The notes beneath the pieces were generated by a model. The model saw only the letters and a program-made list of their open reading frames with translations. It did not search any database and was not told where the DNA came from. Below, piece after piece: positions 45,685 to 56,663 of a stretch of 64,000 nt of DNA. The stretch covers positions 6,138,580-6,202,579 of the forward strand of contig BFEA01000006.1 of NCBI GenBank assembly GCA_003427395.1, written 5' to 3'. Origin of the DNA: Chara braunii (taxonomy: Eukaryota > Streptophyta > Charophyceae > Charales > Characeae). Within the stretch, counting starts at the first letter, position 1, and each line of letters opens with the position of its first letter. A program made the translations under genes and the position numbers.

Positions 45685-45835
45685 GGTGATTGCCTCTGCT
45701 CCTGGCAAAGTGCTGGTTACAGGTGCTTACTTGATTTTGGAGAGGCCCAATGCAGGCCTGGTGCTGTCCACGTCGGCACGGTTCTTTGCCGTCTCGGAAT
45801 TTCTGAATGATGCTGCATATCAGCAGATTGGGGAG
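45685..45835 (+). CDS. PMK: Phosphomevalonate kinase, N-terminal exon
   Basis: This exon encodes 50 residues starting VIASAPGKVLVTGAYLILE and continuing RPNAGLVLSTSARFFAV. It matches the start of plant and fungal phosphomevalonate kinase, a GHMP kinase that converts mevalonate 5-phosphate to the diphosphate in the isoprenoid (mevalonate) pathway. The APGKVLVTG segment is the first GHMP motif. The exon is bounded by an acceptor (TTGTAG before 45685) and a phase-0 donor (GAG/GTGAGG after 45835), and the frame upstream closes with TGA in the preceding intron. The family is usually about 500 residues; the remaining exons are not seen before the gap at 46176. After the gap I find only unrelated sequence, so the gene either has very long introns, lies partly in the gap, or is a fragment. 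Confidence 0.85.
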
Positions 45836-45949
45836 GTGAGGGTCAGGTGCACATGCCCTCCTATCCTTGTATGTGCTAGGTGGTGTTGGCTGCCTTTGAT
45901 TCTTCTTTTTCGACTTGAGAAAGTAAAAAAATCCCTGCAGGCTGCAGGT

Positions 45950-45984
45950 ATGAATGAATGAATGAATGAATGAATGAATGAATG
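45950..45984. repeat. (GAAT)n microsatellite
   Basis: About eight GAAT units within the presumed intron after the kinase exon. Confidence 0.93.
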
Positions 45985-46010
45985 GATCAATCAATCAATG
46001 AATCAACCCA

Positions 46011-46175
46011 TGGCTTTAGTCGATGGTGACTCGTTGCTACCATTATAGTTTCCAACCAGTGGTTGAACCCTTCTGTTCAATGACGAATCAATTTCTCGAA
46101 GGCCGTCTCAATTTCTCGAAGGCCGTCTCGATAGCTCTCTGTTGGTCCTCACAGTTGAAGACTGACTTCTAGGGA
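46011..46175. repeat. Long repeat D, copy 1, cut by gap
   Basis: Nearly identical to 63856-64000, from TGGCTTTAGTCGATGGTGAC to ACTGACTTCTAGGGA. This copy has an extra tandem 20-bp TCAATTTCTCGAAGGCCGTC. It runs directly into the N gap, so the repeat probably continues. Confidence 0.95.
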
Positions 46176-46715
46176 NNNNNNNNNNNNNNNNNNNNNNNNN
46201 NNNNNNNNNNNNNNNNNNNNNNNNNNNNNNNNNNNNNNNNNNNNNNNNNNNNNNNNNNNNNNNNNNNNNNNNNNNNNNNNNNNNNNNNNNNNNNNNNNNN
46301 NNNNNNNNNNNNNNNNNNNNNNNNNNNNNNNNNNNNNNNNNNNNNNNNNNNNNNNNNNNNNNNNNNNNNNNNNNNNNNNNNNNNNNNNNNNNNNNNNNNN
46401 NNNNNNNNNNNNNNNNNNNNNNNNNNNNNNNNNNNNNNNNNNNNNNNNNNNNNNNNNNNNNNNNNNNNNNNNNNNNNNNNNNNNNNNNNNNNNNNNNNNN
46501 NNNNNNNNNNNNNNNNNNNNNNNNNNNNNNNNNNNNNNNNNNNNNNNNNNNNNNNNNNNNNNNNNNNNNNNNNNNNNNNNNNNNNNNNNNNNNNNNNNNN
46601 NNNNNNNNNNNNNNNNNNNNNNNNNNNNNNNNNNNNNNNNNNNNNNNNNNNNNNNNNNNNNNNNNNNNNNNNNNNNNNNNNNNNNNNNNNNNNNNNNNNN
46701 NNNNNNNNNNNNNNN
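46176..46715. other. Assembly gap (Ns)
   Basis: 540 unknown bases. Any ORF drawn through them is meaningless. Confidence 1.
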
Positions 46716-47870
46716 TGTGCCTTAAACGAGGTTATCAGGACTCCCAGAAGGCTAGCACCAGTACAACGCACTTTCCCCCTTACATTGATGTCAGGTTCAC
46801 CCGTTCGCTTTCGTCTTACTACCGTAGAAAAGTGACTGGCTTTGTAACATGGGCTGAACAGAGTATAGGTCTTACCTGGCGAAACACTGGCTCTTCCCAC
46901 TTATTATCACTAGCTGTTCATACCGTGCCAGTTCACAGCGGTGGGACAGAGACCAAACAGACTAATATTCTTGACGTCAACTATGGAGTCGAGGGAAATG
47001 CTTCATCTCCCTCCTGCTCTTACGTATATTATTACTATCAAGCCATCACATAGCACCAGGCACGTTTTCCAGCCCGCTCGTTCACACACAAAAGAAAAAA
47101 GAAAAAAAAAAGAAAAAAATCGGGAAAACATTTTGACAATAGCATTATGCTCATCGCTCTCCGGCCGTGCGGACTACTCGCGCGAAGTCTCTCGCGTCAG
47201 CCCGTCCAGGTAACTGGTGGCGACAACAACAACCCGCTTACACAGCTAGCGCCTTGCCACTCTGATTCCGCTCGATCTGCAAATAGCGAGCAAACATATC
47301 CCCTTTCTCATCTCACCCATTCGAAGAAGGCAACATTGAAAGGTCACGGGACCAGAAAAGCGCGAGCGAACTCAGACCTCTCCTCGGGTGAAAAGAGGGA
47401 CGATCGTCCAACATACAGTAAAGAGGGGGGAGCGCCGATCCCTCAAATTGTTTCACGACTTCCGTCTTTTCCCTTTTCGCTTGGCTGCCAAGGCAGGTGT
47501 AGTTTGGCAGTATCTCGCGAGCACCCCTACCTCAAGCCCGTGCTCTCTCTGCACGCATTGCGTCGCTCAACCTCTCCGTACTGTCAAGTTGCGTTGTCCC
47601 TCTCGACAACAGCGCGTACACTACATTACTTTCCCCGCACGCCGTGATCACTGGTGGGACACGACTATCATAAACTTGCAGAGGATGATGACGTCAACGA
47701 GTCACGGGGCACCCCACGTCTGGTTTTTTCTCTCTTTTTCTGCCCACCTGAGCCGTGACACACACTCGTCGTCTCGCTGGCTGCCCACGTGTAACCGCTT
47801 TGACCTTCTCTTCGCGGCTCGCTTGCATGTGTTGACCTCTGGCTCCCCTCTCTATCTCTCCCACTTGTTA
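46716..47870. other. No recognisable gene
   Basis: Overlapping ORFs (47147-47647 and 47388-47873, 160-166 codons) are Arg/Ser/Leu-rich and without domains. Neither is preferred by any visible splice or start signal. No repeat partner was found in the window. Confidence 0.35.
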
Positions 47871-47873
47871 TGA

Positions 47874-48497
47874 TCACTCACACACCCTTCCTTTTCCTCC
47901 CGCCTTTCTTGTCCCACGTCCTCTGGGACTCCGCTGCCGCGAGCAAGCCTCGGGCTCGCCTTCCACAGGTTGTGCCAGAGGGTGGTTCTTGCGAACCTGG
48001 TCCGGCCTGTTCCAGGACTGAAGGTCAGTCTCCCGGTCTCCAGCCTCACTCATCTCACTCTCGCCGCCTAAGTCCCTGTCAAGGTGGGCTTGTTCTCGGT
48101 CCACCGTGTCTACTGAGGTCTCAGTCTCATGATACGCGACCGTTACCTGCATCCTCGCCGTCACCCCGTCCCTCCTGCAGCGTCGCTCGGCCCGATCCTT
48201 GGCTTCCGTAATAGCGTCTTGCAGCTTCGCGGTAGTTCTCATCTCTTCCTCCTTAACCCCCTCCACATTAATCTTTAGTCTCAGTTCGTCTCCCCCATCA
48301 TAACTGAGCATCACCGTAATCCAGGGCCCTTCCCTAGACATGGGTTTCCAGCGCGTTTGGAGGTACCAGTAGCCTGGTCTATAGCCGTGCAGTGCCATAG
48401 CCAGACTTTTCTCAGCACACCTTGCACCAGCCCAGTTTACCGCCCCAGAGTAGTCAGGGCCAAACCGCTCAGCGTGCAAGCAGACGCACACTAGCAA
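47874..48497 (-). CDS. Unrecognised 207-codon ORF
   Basis: An open frame on the minus strand. After a short Cys-rich start it reads a plausible globular segment (YRPGYWYLQTRWKPM, GPWITVMLSYDGGDELRLKIN), a charged region likely to be helical (VKEEEMRTTAKLQDAITEAKDRAERRCRR) and a hydrophilic acidic-then-basic tail. I do not recognise a family. The charged helix and basic tail would suit a retroelement gag or the end of a host exon. The competing plus-strand ORF (47870-48211) is Pro/Ser-rich and looks like its shadow. Evidence for expression is lacking. Confidence 0.35.
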   Translation of the reverse strand: MLVCVCLHAERFGPDYSGAVNWAGARCAEKSLAMALHGYRPGYWYLQTRWKPMSREGPWITVMLSYDGGDELRLKINVEGVKEEEMRTTAKLQDAITEAKDRAERRCRRDGVTARMQVTVAYHETETSVDTVDREQAHLDRDLGGESEMSEAGDRETDLQSWNRPDQVRKNHPLAQPVEGEPEACSRQRSPRGRGTRKAGGKGRVCE

Positions 48498-48499
48498 TC

Positions 48500-49978
48500 T
48501 CCCGTTCGCTCGCTAAGGCTGCCTAGCCTCCCACCAGCAATAAGCTAATACTCATCATAGCGAGGTCGCTCAGGCCTAGCTTGCTAACGCCAGCCCCTTT
48601 TCCCTCTTATAAGATTTACGTTTACCGTGATCCTCGCGCTCTAGACGAGGGGTCAAATTGAATAAAGTCAATTACTAAGATAAAAGAAAATACTTTATTA
48701 AGAGGAAAGAGTTAAACCCAACAGACAACAGGGAAAATTAAAAGGAGTACGCCAACGGTCGTAGGGCCAGCCTCTTGCTCAAAAGGACCGCTGTGCTTAG
48801 CACGATGGTCCTATAACGGAACCCCGACCGACGCTCCGCTCCCTTAAAAACGAACCACCGGCCTGTCTCTTTCGGGTACCCGTGTCTGTTGGCAAGGAGG
48901 GGGTTCATGACCTCCTATAGGGGGTGATGGGCTTCCTACCGATGCGGTCGTGGGTCGCCCCTCTTTTGGGGCCTCACCGTGCGGGGCTCAACCATACAGC
49001 TCATTCACAGACGATATACGTGGGGTCAGCCAACTTAGGCCGCGGACCACTGAGCTCAGAATTGGAACCGTTGGCCTTTCCCGCGAAATGACAGGCCAAC
49101 AAGGGAAAATTGAAATAGGAAAATTAGCAACGGTAGTAATAATGATAATAACAATAATGAACAAAAAAAAGAAAGAAGGGAAACACATCGCCGCCGTGGC
49201 CAGGGGTCACTAGATCGTTCCAGACTAAAGCAAGAGTCTGGATCGGTGCGCGGACCTGACACTCAACCCCCTTTTCCTCCTTTCTTTTTTTTTTTCCTTT
49301 TTTTTTTCCTTTTCTGTTTGAATGCAACAACGAGCTTACGTACCTAACCCATAACCTGGTTAGAGGGCATTCGGCGCGCAGTAGAAAAGACTGCGCCGGT
49401 CCCTCTACCTTTGCGTCCCTGGGCGAACCCGGTGGCTACCACGGCCACAGGCCGGTAGTGCTCTGCTGTACAGCAGGGCGCCGAACCTGCGTGGACCAAA
49501 GGAAAGTCCAATGGCGCACCCTTTTATTAGGACAGACGCCAACCGGACTGGTCCTTATCGAAGTTCAACTTAGGTGCCAGGCCTGTAAAGGTTCGGAACA
49601 CGCCTGAAAAGCAGCGAAGGTCGGGACAGGGAAGTGGTACTGGGTAGGAATCTGGCACACAGGAGGGTCGGGACACCGCGCCCTCCGACATGATATCAAA
49701 CCCCCACCTAGCGTCCCCGCTGGGTCAAAATGTGCCGGTTGAAGAGTATAGAACAACGCACAACTTAGGGTTCTCATTCATTTTCAGTACATCACAGCGA
49801 TTCATCGTAGTGCTCTTGCGCCGATCATCGGGCTTTTCTCGTCATAGTGCTTTTTTTTCCTTTTCTCCTTCCTTTCGTCAAACACTTAGCTTAACCGTGA
49901 GACCTGCGCCTCACAGATTTTTGCTGTACACCTTTTCTCTTTCCGTTTTCTTCTTCAAGTGGCACTCAGCCTCACACC
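48500..49978. other. Noncoding with several strong hairpins
   Basis: No gene is recognised. Hairpins include AGGACC/GGTCCT (about 48783-48812), GGCGC-CAGT with ACTG-CGCC (about 49371-49398) and the palindrome CTGCTGTACAGCAG (about 49463-49476). A purine run and T-rich tracts lie at 49281-49312. It may be the leader of the ORF at 49979. Confidence 0.45.
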
Positions 49979-50449
49979 ATGCCTGAGGCACGTAGGGGAC
50001 AGGGAAGAGGAAGAGGAGGGAGAGGGGGCAAGGCTCGGGAGGAATCGTCGGTCCGTGCTCGGCGTGACTATAGCTCTGAGGAGGAGGAAGAAGAGGTACG
50101 GGGTTATGGAGCGCACTCAAGGTCTTATCCGCGCCACGCGCTCTGTGCATGGTACGAAAGGACTCCATCCCCGGAAAAGATGGAGTACTTCCGAAAAAAA
50201 ATTGAAGCGCGCTATGGCGCGGCTAACACTTCCTCACCTCCTTACACTCCTAGAGCCCCTATCACTCCCACGGCAAGGAAAGCCCTAGTGCCAATTCCAC
50301 TATCCTCTATCCCTTGCACAGTTTTTTCGCCCTCTCACTCCAGTAACTGCATCCTTTTCAGCATCTTCTTTCTCCTCTCTCTGCTTCAGATCGAGCTCAT
50401 GACAATTTTCTATATCCTGTATAGGCGTGATTTTTTCTCAGCTTTCTGA
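49979..50449 (+). CDS. Unrecognised Arg/Gly-rich ORF, 156 codons
   Basis: This starts at ATGCCTGAGGCACG after CCTCACACC. The first 45 residues are RGG-rich (RRGQGRGRGGRGGKAREE) followed by an acidic patch (YSSEEEEEEV), then ALCAWYERTPSPEKMEYFRKKIEARYG and a Pro-rich stretch. The last 40 residues are hydrophobic and probably beyond a real coding end or in an intron. RGG plus acidic segments occur in RNA-binding proteins and in retroelement gag N-termini. I recognise no family and cannot tell which applies. Confidence 0.35.
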   Translation: MPEARRGQGRGRGGRGGKAREESSVRARRDYSSEEEEEEVRGYGAHSRSYPRHALCAWYERTPSPEKMEYFRKKIEARYGAANTSSPPYTPRAPITPTARKALVPIPLSSIPCTVFSPSHSSNCILFSIFFLLSLLQIELMTIFYILYRRDFFSAF

Positions 50450-50675
50450 ATCTGTTTCTCTTGGAAGTTTTCGGCTCACGCATCACTCATAGCGTCCCTG
50501 GCTTGAGAGTTTGAACACCTTGAGGCCGAGGATACAGGTTCCTCGTGAACCAGGCCGCTTGTCGGCCACCAAATAAATTTAAGAAGGATTATGTTTCCAC
50601 CTTCAATCTGAATTTTATGACAGAGAAAGGTTACCTTAACCTTCACCTTGGCTGTAAAATCGAAAACATTGTCGG

Positions 50676-50685
50676 TCTGATACCA
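50676..50685 (-). promoter_or_regulatory. Possible tRNA-iMet primer-binding site
   Basis: On the minus strand this reads TGGTATCAGA, the complement of the 3' end of plant initiator tRNA-Met used as primer by many LTR elements. If real, a 5' LTR should end just to the right and gag should lie to the left. Neither is demonstrated, so this may be chance. Confidence 0.25.
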
Positions 50686-50719
50686 ATACTTGTGGTAGTC
50701 GTTCAGTCTGCCATGCTGG

Positions 50720-50900
50720 GAGTAGGGCATACCAAACCCTTTTTCTGTTTTCTGGCCTGAGTGAGATACCTTCTCAGTTTCTCAAGTGACTCAGGGGATA
50801 CCAAACCCTGTCTTTTTTCTCTGGTCTGAGAGAAGCATCTCCTCATCTTCTCAGACAGGGAAGAGGGATACCGAACCCTTTTTCCTTTTCTCTGGTCTGA
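50720..50900 (+). repeat. 70-bp tandem repeat with covarying hairpins
   Basis: Units start at ATACCAAACCCT (50730, 50799) and ATACCGAACCCT (50870), each followed by a CT-rich stretch and CTGGYCTGA. Stems differ between units: CCTGAGT/ACTCAGG (50756-50762, 50789-50795) and GTCTGAGA/TCTCAGAC (50824-50831, 50849-50856). Confidence 0.8.
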
Positions 50901-51049
50901 AAACTTTAGGTAAGTCGTTGTATACTTGCAAAACAGCGAATTCCACAGACAACGGACTATGCCCCAGCAAGCCGACTACCGGACAATTAACAGTCAGGCG
51001 ACAAGTAAACAGGGAAAAAAAAAAACAGAATAAAATAATAAAATAATAA

Positions 51050-52150
51050 ATACAGCAAACGATTCTTCACACCCAAGAGTTATTGATTGCCTTGATTTTG
51101 GACCACCACTGGCCAGGAATGACAGACGTCCCGTCAGTTTGACATACCTCATTCGGCCCGCCTCAGGTCAGGACGAGTTAGACCATTTGTCTTGACAACC
51201 CCTTTGACCTGCATCCAAGTCAAGACCAGCCTACCCACTACTCGGGTATGGTAGCCCTTCGGCACTCTTGCTAGGACACTCAGACTATAGCGGCTCTGGT
51301 CACCCTATGACAGTAGACGTCCCGTCAGTCAAACTGCCCCGAACCCGGATTCGACCACTGAGGTCGGGGACCGGCTCACCCACCAGTTTTTGGCCAAGGG
51401 CGCTGGCTGCCCCGCCCAGATTTTTGAACGTAGGACCCGGTCTAACTACGATTCAAGGCTCTGGCGAACCTTACTGGATTGCATCCTCTGACTGCGGTAG
51501 GGTTCCAGCTGACCCCTTTCGACCTCACAGGCCAGACCCCCGGAGTCTTAGCCGCAGTCGACTCCGGAATTCGACATTCGCGTTGGGGACCTGCTGACCC
51601 CACCAGATTGCAACCTACTGCGGTAAGGCTCTGGCTGACCCAGACAATCAACGCATCTTTAGGCTAAAGAAGAAGATCCCAACCACAAACAATCAGGCAA
51701 ACATACTATAACCTACAAGCAGACTGCCAATGCCCCATAACAGGACAAACATTTCTCAAGAGACGTCCCTTCAGTCTCAAGAGGTACTGAACAGCAACAT
51801 GATAACCAACACCAAGCCCCTGCAGGAGGCCTCCCTTCAGTCTCAAGAAGCATGCTTAGTGTTGGCCCCAGAGAGGTCCCTTCCCTCAGCTGGGAATTTC
51901 TTTTCCAAGAGACGTCCCGTCAGTCCCAAGGAAGTACTGAAATGCTGATCTCAGAGAAGTCCATTCCCTCATCTGAGTGAAGACAGGCAACTTAGTCTAG
52001 AAACACGAAGTCCCTTTACTGAAAACTCTCAGTCAGGTAAAGCTGAACTTCTTTATGCCTATCCTCATCTGAATTCCTTGGATGGACAATTTAGTTGGAG
52101 ACACGAAGTCCTTCTGCCGACAACTCTTAATTAGACAGAAGCGAACTCCC
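51050..52150 (+). repeat. Degenerate repeats with GACGTCCCGTCAGT words
   Basis: GACGTCCCKTCAGT or a close relative occurs near 51126, 51310, 51761, 51827 and 51913. A second pair, CTGCGGTAGGGTTCCAGCTGACCC and CTGCGGTAAGGCTCTGGCTGACCC (split here to show the match), is near 51493 and 51619. An 8-bp hairpin, GTCTTGAC/GTCAAGAC, is at 51189-51196 and 51219-51226. Two adjacent copies share CACGAAGTCC and TATGCC but have different paired stems: CTTTAC/GTAAAG (52014-52019, 52037-52042) and TTCTG/CAGAA (52112-52116, 52136-52140). No gene is seen. The tract may include the 3' LTR of the gypsy element, but no second LTR was found. Confidence 0.6.
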
Positions 52151-52482
52151 TTATGCCCATCATGCTTCTCTCCTTATCATAAGAATAATACTGATTACAT
52201 TTTCTAATGTGCCACAACCATGAGTTCCTCAGATCTTTGACACTGTGTCAATACTCACGAGAACTGTATCTCACAGTCATTTTTCCCACTCTCAGGGACT
52301 TGACACTCATGGTTCGACTGTAGTACTGCATTAAAAATATAATCTCATTAACTTTGTTGTTTGCTGAAACATGAAATTAAGTGACATGCTGAAAATTGAA
52401 ATGCTGAATTGACTATGCAAAAAAAAAACGATCAGAATCTGCTGAACTTTCAGTCTTGCTGTGTCATTGTCTTACTGTACTT
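52150..52482. other. AT-rich sequence 3' of the gypsy pol
   Basis: No ORF or repeat is recognised. It follows the pol end on the minus strand and could include the polypurine tract or start of the LTR; nothing here proves either. Confidence 0.35.
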
Positions 52483-55330
52483 TTATCTTAGATCTCTGGG
52501 ACTGCTCTCTAACTTGAATGGTTGACTTTTCTTTCCTCTCTTTGAGGTCACTGTAGGGATCAGATTTGAGTCTTTGAAGATAAACTTACGAAGTATCGAC
52601 CCTGACACCATATCATGAACCCTGGATTCATTCATCATTGAATACTCATAAACTTTGCCTTCTGCTTCCCCTGTGATTCTGTAAGGACCAAGCCACTCCA
52701 ATCGCTTAGTCCACTGAGTCTCAAGAGAACTATCGAACAGAAGGACAACATCACAAACTTTCAATTTATCCTTTCTTATATATCTTTTCTTGTTCCATCT
52801 CTCTTGATCTGATAATCTGCTGGATGTCATTCTCTCTGCAGCATCCATCACTGCCTGGTCAACCTCCGATATTTGCCTCATTTAGATCTGAAGGAGTTCC
52901 GAAATCGAATAGTCTCTGTCTTTTTCTTGAGTTGACCACGTTTTGACTATGTTCTCAATGGGCAGTGTAGCATATCGGTCATACCACAGAGTAAACGGAG
53001 CATAGTCATTAGTCCTCTTAACTGTTATGTTGTCAGCATAGACAACAACTCTTGATACTTTTGGCCAGTTACTGAGATTTCCTTCACACCACTTGGCAAA
53101 TGAGTCTTCCAAAGTTCTGTGACTTCTTTCAATAGGTGCATTCGCTTTAGGATGGTAAGTAGTCACATACCGAATTCTGACACCCAATCTGAGAGTGGTT
53201 CTTCTTACAATCTTATTTCTGAACTCTGATCCCCTGTCTGAAACAAACTCTCTGATGAAAGGATACATGAGATAGACTTCTTCTATCCAGTCAGCCACTT
53301 ACTAAGCGGTCTTCCTTTTCAGAGTTTTTGCTTCAATATATATAGAGAAATTATCTCTCATGTTCAGTATATATCTAATTCCGCCCTTGCCTAATGGCAT
53401 GGTGGTGAGATCTAAATGAACTCTGCTGTCCGACTCCATCAAAATTGTAGGAAATAAAGGTTCAATCATTTTTGTAGTAGACCTCTTCTGACATGATACA
53501 CATGATTTACAAAATCTGAAAATCATGTCTCTCATGCCAAGCAAGAAGTAGAGTTTAACAGTCGTAGAGTAGGTTGCCTCAGCAGCCCTGTGGCCACCTG
53601 CAACCCCCTCGTGTAGAACAACAATTATCTCTAACTGTCTCTCTTTACCACAGACCACTCTAAGTGGAGGTAGTCCTCCCTTACCATCCACAAAGAGATG
53701 TCCTCTTTTTAATCTGAATTTCCTCTTTGATTTTTTACAATAATACTCCTTTAGCTGTTCTTTTTCCATCTTCTTACCAATCTCTTGATAACTTTCATCA
53801 TATTCTTCAGAAATGAAAAATATCCCTTCCTCCTTCTTTTCACCTTCTTCTTCTTCCTTTAAACCAAAGTTTTCCCCCATTTCATGAGCAGCCACTGCTG
53901 TTGCGTTAACTTTAGCATACCAATCATTTGGCCCATCCTCTTCTTCTTTCCCAAGAATTGCCTCATAAACATAGGCATTAGGGATCTCTCCCAAACTCTC
54001 TCTCTCTTCAGGGCACAAACTCCGCTTACAGGAGCATGGTGCTTCATAATCCGCATCATCCTTTTCATTTAGAAAATTATCAACATGGGCAGATTCTTCA
54101 ATCGTTCTGTTTACATCTTCTTCTTCTTCTTTTCTCCACTCAATCCGGCTGAGGTCATCTGCCCTGTTTTTCTCAGTAGGAATCTTTTCCAACTTAAAAT
54201 CAAAAGTCCGGATGAAGGCAATCCACCTGCTGACTGTTGGATCTACTTGTTGGTGCTTCTTAATGACACTAATCACAGCAGATGCGTCAGTTCTCAAGAT
54301 GAATCTTCTCCCTAGCACATAGTGCCTGAAGCACCTGAGGCTATGGATGATTGCCAGATGCTCGTTTTTGAATTGGGTATAACCTTTTTCTGTAGAGTTA
54401 AGAGTCGTGCTCTCAAATCTCAGAGGACTCTCTTTCCCATTTTCATCTTTTTGAATGAGGACACCACCCAGAGGAACTGGTCCTCCATCAGCCTTAATGA
54501 TGAAAAACCTTCCTTCCTCATCATCATAAAAAGACACTCCCAGCAATACACCCCCATCTTTTAGTTTCTCCTGTAGAGTTTCTGCAGCGGTTTGTCTTTT
54601 ATCATTCCATGTTAAATTAACCCCTTGCCTTACCATCTCTCTCAGAGGCTTCGCAAGGGTAGCAAAATGAGGAGTAAAAATCCTCGAGAATCCACAGACG
54701 CCCAAGAAACTTCTGACATTTGTCACTCTCTTGAGTGGCAGAAGCCAATTCAGGATTTTGTCTATCTTCTTGGGGACAGGACTCCTACCTTTGGAGAAAC
54801 ATCTGAAACCCAAGATGATTATTTCTGGCTGGAAGATAAGGGACTTTGGTCCACTGGCAGTCAGGTTATAGTTTTGAAGTCTCTCTATGACCATTTTTAC
54901 TCCTTCAGCGTGTTCCCAGATAAATTTTCTGACTCCACATGCGACCAAAGTCTCGTCCCTTACCAGGGGTTCTTTCACAGGATTGTCATCAATATAGGGA
55001 CTGGTTATTTCAAGAGAGATATCCTGCATGACTTGGATCATATCCCTTTGAACCACTGCCACGCCATTAGTCCAACCCCGAGGTACCATGCACATCTGAA
55101 TGAGCCTTCTTGGCGTGTGCATGACAGTCATCGGTTGACTAGTGGGATCAATGGGAAACTGATCATAGCCAGAACATAAATCAACTAAAGAATAAATGTA
55201 TCGACAATCAAAAGATCCAAAGAGGAGATTAGCATTAGGAAGACTACCTGCATCACGTACCGTCACAGAGTTGAGTTTCTGAAAATTTTATATCCATCTC
55301 AATCCACCCCTCGGTTTCCAAAAACAAAAC
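52483..55330 (-). pseudogene. gypsy pol: RT, RNase H, integrase
   Basis: The main open frame runs 55266-53302 (654 codons), then continues in the same frame past stops to 52483. RT: SLVDLCSGYDQ (residues 26-36) and catalytic YIDD (91-94). RNase H: FFIIKADGGP, LRFESTTLNSTEKGYTQFKNE, FILRTDAS and NRADDLSR. Integrase: zinc-binding HEGVAGGHR with CKSCVSCQK, then HLDLTTMPLGKGG, VSDRGSEFRN and YHPKANAPIERSHRTL (the D, D and E segments). The tail (52881-52483) has WLGPYRITGEAEGKVYEY. No chromodomain is evident. The RT N-terminus (LNSVTVRDAGSLPN) is reached only through a shift near 55280, beside a 24-bp tandem duplication at 55310-55362. Confidence 0.9.
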
Positions 55331-55412
55331 CACCCTTGGTTTCCAGAAACAAAACCAGTGGTTAGCATACGGTCCATCAGCAGGTTTAATAACATTAGAT
55401 ACAATCTTCTTA

Positions 55413-56643
55413 TCAAGATATTTTACAACCTCTGCTTCTTCTTTCAGATCCCGTCCAAATCTTAACCATCTTGATCATATCCACGTCCAGCCGCCCTCTC
55501 TCTTCATCATTAAAGGAGAATGCACCAGAGAAGTACTGACAGATTTTGAAGACATATTCTTTCTCTTTAGGCAGGATAAACTGATCCGAGTCTATCTTCA
55601 TTGTGTCGAATCTCTCTTTGGTGAACCTACTCTCCAATTTTGCAGATTCCTTTAATGCTTTGATAATTTTCCTCTCCTTTTTCAATGTTTCATCATAATC
55701 CTTTTCTATTAGGACTGCCACCGTTTTTTTTTTCACCCCTTGGGGCTTGTATTTTCTTTTTGACATAGTGACTATTTTCCTAAAAAATGATAAATCGATG
55801 CAAATTTTAATTTCATCTTTCCTCCCTTCGCAGTCTCTACAACTTTCTTAAACGCTTCAATTTGTCCATCTTCATCCTTGAGATTACCAAGGGTCTTTAT
55901 CATTTTTGAAACTCGATTAATATTCACTGAAATTTCTTCTGTAGCTTCTTGCTTGCCTTCTTCTCTTAGTCTCCTAATCCTTTCTATAGACTCTTCTTTT
56001 CTGATTGAATTAACTGATAAACAATGCTTGAAATCATTTTTAGTGCAGATTATAAATGTCTGATCCTGAGAAGTCTCTGGATCTTGTAAGCCGATCCAGG
56101 ATGACCCTTCATGACTGAAAAATTGGACTGCCTCCATTCTATGCAAGAACGGAGTGTCCAAGATACAATCATGGTCCAGTTCTGGCACTGCAAAACCTAG
56201 TAATTCCACTACCATTGTCCCAACTCTGATTGGCAGATTGTCAATAAATCCTGCCACAAAAAGTTCCTTGCAATATTACTCAGTACATTTTGTGCAGGCC
56301 TATCAATAGATAAGTCACATGCCTCCACTGTTCTTCGAGAAAACAGTATCATCTCTGCCCCAGAGTCCATCAAGGCTCGGATTTTCACTTGATTAATATA
56401 AATGGTCAGGTGCCCACATCTCATGGTTGCGAATCTTATCTTGCAACCTGACAGTGACTTGTTCACCTGACTGGGAAAAACTGATCCCAAGTAATTAACT
56501 TTTAATTTCTTCTTCTCAATCAACTTCTTCAGTTCTTCTCTCAGTTTGGGTGCTAGAGTCATTGCTTCCTTGAAGGACAAAATCACTTCTGTCTCTTCCA
56601 GCATTTTAGTAATTACGTTAGAAATTACTGTCCAATCTTTCAA
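55413..56643 (-). pseudogene. gypsy protease and RT N-terminal linker
   Basis: Three overlapping frames. 56643-56209 ends with the aspartic protease active site, IRALMDSGAEMILFSR (DSG at residues 93-95). 56257-55772 holds the protease C-terminal part (PELDHDCILDTPFLHRMEA). 55766-55413 holds the linker to RT (FILPKEKEYVFKICQYFSGAFSF then NDEERGRL). Adjacent frames differ, so one or more shifts separate them. Some of these could be programmed, but in a decayed copy they cannot be told from damage. Confidence 0.85.
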
Positions 56644-56663
56644 ATCACTCTTGAGAATAAATT

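Noticed and set aside
46169-46900. 243-codon ORF across the gap
   Set aside because: Most of it is translated Ns.
54625-55179. 184-codon plus-strand ORF
   Set aside because: It is the antisense shadow of the gypsy RT, whose motifs are clear on the minus strand.
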